Source: Clostridia bacterium
GTDB taxonomy: Bacteria > Bacillota > Clostridia > Oscillospirales > Butyricicoccaceae
Length of the DNA: 8,739 nucleotides
NCBI GenBank assembly: GCA_900763355.1
Contig: CAAFJY010000152.1
Span: 1-8,739, forward strand
Direction: 5' to 3'
The translations under genes were made by a program, and so were the position numbers. The notes beneath the pieces are model-generated. The model saw only the letters and a list, made by a program, of their open reading frames with translations, was not told the origin of the DNA and did no database searches. Positions within the stretch are counted from its first letter, which is position 1, and each line of letters opens with the position of its first letter. Shown piece after piece: positions 1 through 5,766 of this stretch.

Positions 1-51
1 CCGCGGCGGACATGATGTAGAAAAACTGCCGAAAAAAACTGAAATTTCTTG

Positions 52-80
52 TTGAAAAAAACAAAGCGATGCGTTAAAAT
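52..80 (+). promoter_or_regulatory. Sigma-A-type promoter of the CdaR/PucR-family regulator
   Basis: A -35 box TTGAAA (52-57) and a -10 box TAAAAT (75-80) are separated by exactly 17 bases, each one mismatch from consensus. Short A-tracts at 21-25, 32-38 and 55-61 lie upstream and over the -35 and could act as an UP element or bend the DNA. Transcription would start near 86-88, giving a leader of about 50 bases before the ATG at 138. The AT-rich composition contrasts with the GC-rich genes around it. The boxes are seen directly; the activity is inferred. Confidence 0.75.
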
Positions 81-137
81 AGACATAAACCGTGCGCTGA
101 TTTTAGGAATATTACATAAAACGAAGGGTGATGGACA

Positions 138-1220
138 ATGGCGGCAAGACTGTTCCAGAGTATTCTTTTGGAGATCAAGAACAAGATCCCCTTTATCCTG
201 GGCATCGTGGACAGCACCGGGAATATCGTCTCCTGCACCGAGCTCCGCTTCATCGGTGAAAACGTTGAGGCGGCAGACGCCTTTTTCCGCGCCGGCGAGG
301 ACGAGGGCGAATACGGCGGCTATACCTTCTGTAAGCTGGAGGGTTATGACAACGGCGCGGAGTACGCCGTCTTTGCCGGGGAGAGCGGGCAGGATGCCCT
401 CATCGCCTGCAATATCACGGCCATCGCCATCAACAACAGCAAATCCCTCTACGACGAGAAGCACGACAAGGCCACCTTTATCAAAAAGATCATCCTGGAC
501 AACATCCTCCCCGGGGACATCTACATCAAATCCCGGGAGATGCAGTTCCAGAACGAGGCCAAGCGGGTGGTCTATCTCATCCACATGGAGCAGAAGCAGG
601 ACGTGGCCGTCATGGAGCTGGTCCAGAAATATTTCCCCGACCGCCAGCGGGATTTTGCCCTCACCATCAACGAAAACGAGGTCGTCCTGGTCAAGGAAGT
701 CAAGACCGTGGACAACAAGGAGATCAACAAATACGGCAAGCAGCTGGACCAGGGCGTGGCCGAGCTGGGCATCCCCCATGTGGTGGGCATCGGCTCGGTG
801 GTGAGCCAGCTCAAGGACATCGCCCGTTCCTTCAAGGAGGCCCAGGTGGCCGTGGAGATCGGCAAGGTCTTTGACGAGAACATCACCATGATGAGCTACG
901 AGAACCTGGGCATCGGCCGGTTGATCTATCAGCTGCCCACCACGTTGTGCGAGATGTTTTTGTCAGAGGTCTTCAAAAAGGGCTCGGTGGAGTCCCTGGA
1001 CGAGGAGACCCTCTTCACCATCCAGAAATTCTTCGAAAACAACCTCAACGTTTCCGAAACGTCGAGAAAGCTCTTCGTTCACCGCAACACCCTGGTCTAC
1101 CGCCTGGAGAAGATCAAAAAGCTCACCGGCCTGGACCTGCGGGAGTTTGACAACGCCATCGTGCTCAAAGTGGCACTGATGGTCAAGCAGTATCTGAAAT
1201 CTCGGGAGACGGCCAACTGA
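138..1220 (+). CDS. CdaR/PucR-family helix-turn-helix transcriptional regulator
   Basis: A 360-residue cytoplasmic DNA-binding regulator. The C-terminal part (about 290-352) matches the PucR-type helix-turn-helix: residues 297-316 run from KFFENNLNVSETS into KLFVHRN, followed by TLVYRLEKI and a GLDL turn, the usual signature of this domain. The middle (about 135-255) looks like the degenerate GGDEF-like domain of CdaR-type regulators. The N-terminal 100 residues are probably a small-molecule sensing domain (PAS/GAF-like), but I cannot name the ligand. The ATG at 138 is preceded by AAGGG at 124-128 with good spacing; an ATG at 131 is out of frame. It has its own promoter and a hairpin after its stop, so it appears monocistronic. 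Relatives act on sugar-acid, purine or amino-acid genes. Its position before ftsEX does not prove it controls them. Family call is firm, target unknown. Confidence 0.9.
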   Translation: MAARLFQSILLEIKNKIPFILGIVDSTGNIVSCTELRFIGENVEAADAFFRAGEDEGEYGGYTFCKLEGYDNGAEYAVFAGESGQDALIACNITAIAINNSKSLYDEKHDKATFIKKIILDNILPGDIYIKSREMQFQNEAKRVVYLIHMEQKQDVAVMELVQKYFPDRQRDFALTINENEVVLVKEVKTVDNKEINKYGKQLDQGVAELGIPHVVGIGSVVSQLKDIARSFKEAQVAVEIGKVFDENITMMSYENLGIGRLIYQLPTTLCEMFLSEVFKKGSVESLDEETLFTIQKFFENNLNVSETSRKLFVHRNTLVYRLEKIKKLTGLDLREFDNAIVLKVALMVKQYLKSRETAN

Positions 1221-1240
1221 GGCCGCTCCCTCCTCTGATT

Positions 1241-1272
1241 CATTTGGCACAGGGCGAGCCCTGTGCCAAATG
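1241..1272 (+). terminator. Hairpin terminator after the CdaR/PucR-family gene
   Basis: A perfect 14-base-pair stem: CATTTGGCACAGGG (1241-1254) pairs with CCCTGTGCCAAATG (1259-1272) around a four-base loop CGAG. It begins 20 bases after the stop codon. The downstream T-tract is poor (CTGTATTT), so termination may be partial and some read-through into ftsE is possible. The stem is seen directly; its role as a terminator is inferred from position. Confidence 0.65.
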
Positions 1273-1297
1273 CTGTATTTCGGCATCGTGGGGCGAT

Positions 1298-1314
1298 TGT
1301 AACGATTTTGTAAA
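1298..1314 (+). promoter_or_regulatory. Candidate WalR (YycF)-type operator upstream of ftsE
   Basis: The sequence TGTAAC-GATTT-TGTAAA is an exact match to the published WalR box, two TGTWAH half-sites with a five-base spacer. It lies 29 bases before the ftsE ATG in an AT-rich island. WalR controls wall hydrolase genes in Bacilli, including pcsB of Streptococcus pneumoniae and cwlO of Bacillus subtilis, whose products work with FtsEX. PhoP boxes are similar (TTWACA on the other strand), so a PhoP-like regulator is an alternative. I could not find a convincing -35/-10 pair beside it, so whether it would activate or repress is unclear. Confidence 0.5.
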
Positions 1315-1343
1315 CATTGTCCCTGCGTCCAAAGGAGAACACG

Positions 1344-2285
1344 ATGATCAAGCTACAAGATGTTTTCAAAACCTATGACAACGGGACCAAGGCCCTCAAG
1401 GGCGTGACCCTGACTATCCGCGACGGGGAGTTCGTTTTTATCGTGGGCCCCTCCGGCAGCGGAAAATCCACCATGACCAAGCTCCTCACCGCCGAGGTCC
1501 GGCCCACCTCCGGGAAGGTGTCGGTCAACGGCTATGACGTGGGGAGCATCAAGCAGCGGGACATCCCCTACCTCCGCCGCACCCTGGGGGTGGTGTTCCA
1601 GGATTTCCGTCTCATCGAAAACAAGACGGTGTATGAAAACGTGGCCTTTGTCATGCGGGCGGTGGGGACCCCCCAGCGCCAGATCAAAAAACGGGTCACC
1701 TATGTGCTGGACCTGGTGGGTGTGCTGCACAAGGCCCGGCGGCTGCCCTCGGAGCTCTCCGGCGGGGAGCAGCAGCGGGTGGCCATCGCCCGGGCCCTGG
1801 TCAACAATCCGGAGGCCATCATCGCCGACGAGCCCACCGGCAACCTGGACCCCGCCCGGTCCCTGGAGCTCATGATGCTGCTGGAAAAGATCAACAGCAT
1901 GGGCACCACCGTGGTGGTGGTCACCCACGCGAGGGAGATCGTGGACGAGTTTTCCAAGCGGGTGGTGGCCATCGACGGAGGGATGATCATCTCTGACCGC
2001 ACCGGCGGCTATTATGTCCGGCCGGACGTCACCCGTCTCACCGAGGAGGCCGTCCAGCGGGCGGCGGCTTCGGCCCGCCGCCGTCAGGTTTTGGCGGAGG
2101 AGCTGGGCATCGCCGTGGAGGAAGAGGAAGCCGCCCAGGAGGAGGTGCTCTCCCAGGCCGAAGCCCCCGGGGAGGAAGCGCCCCCCGAGCCCCCCGCGCG
2201 GGAGCCGGACTTCTCCTTTGAGGAGCTGGATCTCCACCTGGGCGAAGAGGAGCCCGATCTCCGGGACGAGGAGGTGGACCAATGA
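1344..2285 (+). CDS. ftsE: Cell division ATP-binding protein FtsE with acidic C-terminal extension
   Basis: ABC-type ATPase that sits on the inner face of the membrane with FtsX and drives activation of peptidoglycan hydrolysis at division or elongation sites. The full set of nucleotide-binding motifs is present: Walker A GPSGSGKST (35-43), Q-loop Q86, signature LSGGEQQ (138-144), Walker B ending in D162-E163, D-loop NLDP (167-170) and H-loop H195. The text SGKSTMTKLL and VVFQDFRLI is typical of FtsE. The ATG at 1344 is chosen because AAAGGAG (1331-1337) lies six bases upstream; an in-frame TTG at 1317 has no such site. The ABC domain ends near residue 228, the usual full length of FtsE, but the protein runs on to 313. 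The last 55 residues hold about 23 Asp/Glu and two Arg, with Pro/Ala spacers. The stop overlaps the ftsX start. Confidence 0.96.
   Translation: MIKLQDVFKTYDNGTKALKGVTLTIRDGEFVFIVGPSGSGKSTMTKLLTAEVRPTSGKVSVNGYDVGSIKQRDIPYLRRTLGVVFQDFRLIENKTVYENVAFVMRAVGTPQRQIKKRVTYVLDLVGVLHKARRLPSELSGGEQQRVAIARALVNNPEAIIADEPTGNLDPARSLELMMLLEKINSMGTTVVVVTHAREIVDEFSKRVVAIDGGMIISDRTGGYYVRPDVTRLTEEAVQRAAASARRRQVLAEELGIAVEEEEAAQEEVLSQAEAPGEEAPPEPPAREPDFSFEELDLHLGEEEPDLRDEEVDQ
2269..2276 (+). promoter_or_regulatory. Strong ribosome binding site of ftsX inside ftsE
   Basis: AGGAGGTG ends five bases before the ftsX ATG at 2282 and is a near-perfect Shine-Dalgarno sequence. It is formed by the ftsE codons for Glu309-Glu310-Val311 in the acidic tail, so tail coding and ftsX initiation share the same bases. 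It fixes the ftsX start at the overlapping ATGA. Confidence 0.85.
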
Positions 2286-3202
2286 GCCGCCGTACATCGA
2301 AAAAGGACCGCAGCAGCCGCAAGGCCGGGTTCGGCTATTTCCTGCGGGAGGGGCTGTCCAGCGTCTTTGTCCATGGCTTCACCAGCGCGGCGGCCGTGAC
2401 GGTCATCGCCGCATGTCTCATGATCACCGGGATCTTCAGCCTGGTGGCCTATAACATCGATCTCCAGATCCGGAAGCTGGAAGGGGAGAGCGAGATCGTC
2501 GTCTACATCGACGACAGCGTCTCCCGGGAGGATGCCCAGGCGCTGGGGGACCAGATCCGCGCCGTCCCCAACGTCAAGGAAGCGGTCTTTGTCACCAAAG
2601 AGGAGCTTTTTGAGAACTACCTGGACTCCCTGGGAGAGGAAGCCTATGTGATGGAGGATCTCCGGGAGGACAACCCCCTCCGGGACAGCTACCAGATCAA
2701 CATGGTGGACGTCTCTCTCCATGCGGCCACCGTCAAGGCCCTGGAAGAGATCCCCGGCATCGCCTCCAGCTCCTCCTCCCAGGAGGTGTCCCAGCGGCTC
2801 ATCCAGCTGCGGCGGGTGACCAACATGATCTCCTATACCCTGGTGGCCCTTTTGGGGGCGGTGAGCGTGTTCATCATCGCCAACACGGTGAAGCTGGCTA
2901 TGCTGGCCCGGCGGGAGGAGATCGCCGTCATGAAAATGGTGGGCGCCACCAACCACTTCATCCGCGCCCCCTTTGTGGTGGAGGGGATGACCCTGGGGCT
3001 GCTGGCCGGGCTGCTGGCCTTTTTCGCCCAGTGGGGCGTCTATCAATACGTCAATGGCCAGCTGGCCCAAGGGACGGCCATCCTGACGCTGGTGTCTTTC
3101 GCCTCTGTGTGGCAGCCGGTGCTCCTGATCATGCTGGGAGCCGGGCTGCTCCTGGGCGTGGGCGGGAGCGTACTCACCATCCGGAAGTTTTTGAGGGTAT
3201 GA
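2282..3202 (+). CDS. ftsX: Cell division membrane protein FtsX
   Basis: Integral membrane partner of FtsE; transmits ATPase-driven movement to a hydrolase outside the cell. The 306 residues follow the family layout: basic cytoplasmic N-terminus (1-33), first membrane segment about 34-57, extracellular domain about 60-175, then three more segments near 181-203, 230-250 and 276-298. Hallmarks include FVTKEELFENYLDSLG (103-118), NPLRDSYQI (131-139) in the outer domain, and the cytoplasmic stretch REEIAVMKMVGATNHFIR (211-228) before the third segment. The start overlaps the ftsE stop by four bases (ATGA), implying translational coupling. The next gene begins four bases after its stop, consistent with that product being its extracellular partner. 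Length is normal and nothing looks broken. Confidence 0.95.
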   Translation: MSRRTSKKDRSSRKAGFGYFLREGLSSVFVHGFTSAAAVTVIAACLMITGIFSLVAYNIDLQIRKLEGESEIVVYIDDSVSREDAQALGDQIRAVPNVKEAVFVTKEELFENYLDSLGEEAYVMEDLREDNPLRDSYQINMVDVSLHAATVKALEEIPGIASSSSSQEVSQRLIQLRRVTNMISYTLVALLGAVSVFIIANTVKLAMLARREEIAVMKMVGATNHFIRAPFVVEGMTLGLLAGLLAFFAQWGVYQYVNGQLAQGTAILTLVSFASVWQPVLLIMLGAGLLLGVGGSVLTIRKFLRV

Positions 3203-3206
3203 CACG

Positions 3207-4436
3207 ATGAAAGAACAAAAAACCTCCTCTTACGAGCGCCGCCAGACCCGCAGCAAGCGGGTGGCCGCCGTTGTGGCCGGTCTGCTGGCCTTTCTCATGC
3301 TGGCGGGACTCATTTCCTCCGCACTCCTGGCCGGGGCCATCACAAAATCCGAGGTGGATGCCCTGAAGGCCAAGGTCACCGCCGCCACCAAGAAGAAAAA
3401 CGAGATCAAAAATCAGCTGAGCACCATCACCTCTGACCTGAAAAACCTGGAAAAGCAGATCTCGCTCCTGGACAGCCAGATCGAGAGCCAGGAGGACGAG
3501 ATCGACGCCCAGGAAGAGCTCCTGGCCCAGCTGGAGCAGCTGGTGGCCGACAAGACCGTCCAGCTCCAGGAGAGCCAGGCCGAGGAAGAGCGGCAGTACG
3601 GTCTCATGAAGGACCGGGTCCGCTATATGGCGGAGCACGACAACACCAGCTATCTGGCCATCCTGCTGTCCTCCGACAGCTTTTCCGACTTTCTCAACCG
3701 CTACGAGATCGTCAAGCAGATCTCTCTCCGGGACCGGGACACCTTCCAGGCCCTGAAGGCCATCCGCGATCAGGTGGCCCAGGAAAAGGCCGATCTGGAA
3801 GCCACCCAGCAGGAGGCCAAGGACACCATGGCCCAGATGGAGCAGAACAAAAAGGAGCTGGAGGCCCAGCGCACCGCCAAGGCCCAGCGCCTGGAAGCAC
3901 TCCAATCTTCCAAGTCCGATGCGCAGAAAGAGCTCGCTGCCATGATCGAAAAGGAAGACGAGCTCATGGACGAGTATAAAAAGGCCGCCGCCGAGCTTTC
4001 GGCCAAGAGCACCTATGTGGGCGGGACCTTTATGTGGCCGCTGCCGGCGAGCAACAACGTGGTCACCTGCAAATATGGGATGCGCAAGCACCCCATCACC
4101 GGGAAATACAAGCTCCACTCCGGCGTGGATCTCCGGGCCGGCACCGGGACCAAGGTCTATGCCGCCAACAAGGGCACCGTCACCACCTCGGCCTACAGCT
4201 CCGCCTGGGGCAACTACATCATCATCAGCCACGGGGGCGGCGTAACCACCCTCTATGCCCACCTGAGCAAGCGCCTGGTGAGCAAGGGGGATTCCGTCAA
4301 GCAGGGGGATGTCATCGCCCAGTCGGGCAACACCGGCTACAGCACCGCCCCCCATCTGCATTTCGAGATCAGCAAAAACGGCTCCACCTACAACCCCCTC
4401 ACCGAGTTCGAGGGCTTTGGCTATGTTTATAAATAA
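3207..4436 (+). CDS. Coiled-coil M23 (LytM-type) peptidoglycan peptidase, probable FtsEX partner
   Basis: A 409-residue exported protein with the EnvC-like layout. After a basic start, residues 19-44 form a hydrophobic signal or membrane anchor. A long coiled coil rich in Gln/Glu/Lys/Ala covers about 46-265, interrupted by NTSYLAILLSSDSFSDFLNR (146-165), the stretch conserved in FtsEX-linked hydrolases such as PcsB, CwlO and EnvC. The M23 domain spans about 275-400 and keeps all expected zinc and catalytic positions: H304 and D308 (HSGVD), H352 (YAHLS), H383 and H385 (HLHFE). It should therefore cut peptidoglycan cross-links or stem peptides, unlike Escherichia coli EnvC, whose LytM domain has lost activity and works by activating amidases. 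GAGGG at 3193-3197 serves the ATG at 3207. The four-base gap to ftsX argues strongly for function with FtsEX. Cleavage bond and anchoring mode are not shown by sequence. Confidence 0.9.
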   Translation: MKEQKTSSYERRQTRSKRVAAVVAGLLAFLMLAGLISSALLAGAITKSEVDALKAKVTAATKKKNEIKNQLSTITSDLKNLEKQISLLDSQIESQEDEIDAQEELLAQLEQLVADKTVQLQESQAEEERQYGLMKDRVRYMAEHDNTSYLAILLSSDSFSDFLNRYEIVKQISLRDRDTFQALKAIRDQVAQEKADLEATQQEAKDTMAQMEQNKKELEAQRTAKAQRLEALQSSKSDAQKELAAMIEKEDELMDEYKKAAAELSAKSTYVGGTFMWPLPASNNVVTCKYGMRKHPITGKYKLHSGVDLRAGTGTKVYAANKGTVTTSAYSSAWGNYIIISHGGGVTTLYAHLSKRLVSKGDSVKQGDVIAQSGNTGYSTAPHLHFEISKNGSTYNPLTEFEGFGYVYK

Positions 4437-4469
4437 GCCGCAGCCCGTGCAAAGGAGATCACCCGTATC

Positions 4470-5711
4470 ATGAAAAAATCCCACAAGATCACCATCCCCA
4501 CCGCGCTGATGCTCATCCTTCTCGCGGTGGTGGCCACCTTCAACATCACCTTTTTCGCCGCCACGGAGTATTACAACAGCCAGCTGGACCAGCTCAATCA
4601 GTTGGAGAGCCGCTACAGCAAGCTCAAGAGCGTGGCCGACATCGTGCAGAAATATTTCGTCGCCGACTATGACGAGGCCGACGCCATCGAGGGCGCTCTG
4701 GCCGGGTATATCGACGGGCTGGGGGACCAGTGGTCCGCCTATTACAACAAGGAACAGACCGCCCGCCTGGCGGAGGACGACGCCAATGTCTATGTGGGAA
4801 TCGGCGTGACCTTCTCCACCGACCCCGCCAGCCTCTATACCATCACCGCCGTCACCGCCGGGGGCCCCGCCGCCCAGGCCGGACTGCTGGCCGGGGACGT
4901 CATCCGCGCCGCCGACGGGGTGGATGTGGACACTCTGGCCTCCTCCGAGGACCTGATCGCCCTGGTCAAGGGGGAGAAGGGCACCGATGTGGTCATCACC
5001 GTGGACCGGGAGGGGAGCGAGCTCACCTTCACCGTCACCCGGGACGAGATCCACACCGAAAAGGTCACCGCCCGGATGCTCCCGGGGAACATCGGCTATC
5101 TCGCGCTGGAGGATTTCAGTTCCGGCGTGGCCGATTCCTGCCTGACCAAGCTCAATTCTCTCAAGGACCAGGGGGCCGTGGGCTTCATCTTCGATGTGCG
5201 CAACAACCCCGGCGGCTATCTCAACGAGATGCACAAGATTTTGGACACCCTCCTCCCGGAGGGGATCGTCATCACCACCGTGGACAAGCAGGGGAACGAG
5301 ACCCCCTATCTCTCCGACGCCGACTGTCTCGGGATGCCCCTGGTGGTGCTCACCAATGAGTATTCCATCTCGGCGGCGGAGTTCTTCGCCGCGGCGCTCC
5401 AGGAATATGAAGCCGCCACCGTGGTGGGGGCCCCCACCTCCGGCAAGGGCTATTCCCAGCAGACATTTATGCTGGCCGATGGCTCCAGTGTCCACATCTC
5501 CACCACGAGATATTACACGCCCAAGGGCAACAGCCTGGCCGACACCGGCATGACGCCGGACATCCTGGTGGAGACCGACACCGACCAGCTGCGGCAGCTG
5601 CTCTCCGGCGACCTGGCCGATGCCGACGATACCCAGCTCCAGGCGGGCGTCACGGCCCTCAATGCCCTGGTCTCCGCCGCGGCCAACACCGACAGCACCC
5701 CCGCTGAATAA
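4470..5711 (+). CDS. S41-family C-terminal processing peptidase (CtpA/CtpB-like)
   Basis: A 413-residue serine protease anchored by one N-terminal membrane segment (about 10-31) with the rest outside the cell. A PDZ domain covers about 107-190 (VYVGIGVTF, then GGPAAQAGLLAGDVI) and gates access to the active site. The S41 core follows, with FDVRNNPGGYL (241-251). By alignment to Prc/CtpB, the nucleophile is S301 in SISAAEFFAAAL, with K326 in TSGKGYSQQ and Q330, so the Ser-Lys-Gln triad is complete. AAAGGAG (4451-4457) precedes the ATG by 12 bases. The gene follows the M23 gene by 33 bases with no terminator, so it belongs to the ftsEX operon. S41 proteases trim proteins from the C-terminus; in Pseudomonas and E. 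coli they degrade wall hydrolases, which suggests the neighbouring M23 enzyme as a substrate. In sporulating Bacilli CtpB acts in sigma-K activation, an alternative role. Confidence 0.93.
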   Translation: MKKSHKITIPTALMLILLAVVATFNITFFAATEYYNSQLDQLNQLESRYSKLKSVADIVQKYFVADYDEADAIEGALAGYIDGLGDQWSAYYNKEQTARLAEDDANVYVGIGVTFSTDPASLYTITAVTAGGPAAQAGLLAGDVIRAADGVDVDTLASSEDLIALVKGEKGTDVVITVDREGSELTFTVTRDEIHTEKVTARMLPGNIGYLALEDFSSGVADSCLTKLNSLKDQGAVGFIFDVRNNPGGYLNEMHKILDTLLPEGIVITTVDKQGNETPYLSDADCLGMPLVVLTNEYSISAAEFFAAALQEYEAATVVGAPTSGKGYSQQTFMLADGSSVHISTTRYYTPKGNSLADTGMTPDILVETDTDQLRQLLSGDLADADDTQLQAGVTALNALVSAAANTDSTPAE

Positions 5712-5720
5712 ACCGCCGTT

Positions 5721-5764
5721 CACCGCCATAAACTGTGTGCAAACGCAGTTTATGGCGGTGATTT
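5721..5764 (+). terminator. Long hairpin with GCAA loop ending the ftsEX operon
   Basis: An inverted repeat beginning 10 bases after the S41 stop. CACCGCCATAAACTG (5721-5735) pairs perfectly with CAGTTTATGGCGGTG (5746-5760), and three more inner pairs (one G-T wobble) extend the stem to 18 pairs closed by GCAA, a GNRA-type tetraloop. ATTTTC follows, a short T-tract, so it is a plausible but not perfect intrinsic terminator. Its 3' arm carries GGCGGTG (5754-5760), the only ribosome-site-like sequence before the next gene, so the hairpin may also limit that gene's translation. Confidence 0.75.
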
Positions 5765-5766
5765 TC

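Noticed and set aside
3..20. Possible last codons of an upstream gene (Ala-Ala-Asp-Met-Met-stop)
   Set aside because: Five codons at the window edge are too few to support a gene call, although the position just before the promoter is reasonable.
49..804. Plus-strand open frame in another phase over the regulator
   Set aside because: It is rich in Ser, Arg, Pro and Trp, typical of an out-of-frame reading, and begins inside the -35 region of the promoter.
1271..1320. Possible ftsE promoter around the WalR-type box
   Set aside because: Weak -10-like words exist (TGTATT with an upstream TG, and TGTAAA), but none has an acceptable -35 at 16-18 bases, so I list no promoter.
1317..1343. TTG start adding nine residues to FtsE
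   Set aside because: No ribosome site precedes it, while the ATG at 1344 has AAAGGAG at ideal spacing and gives the standard FtsE N-terminus MIKLQDV.
1353..2297. Minus-strand open frame of 314 residues opposite ftsE
   Set aside because: It is the antisense shadow of a complete FtsE, with no ribosome site and no recognisable motif.
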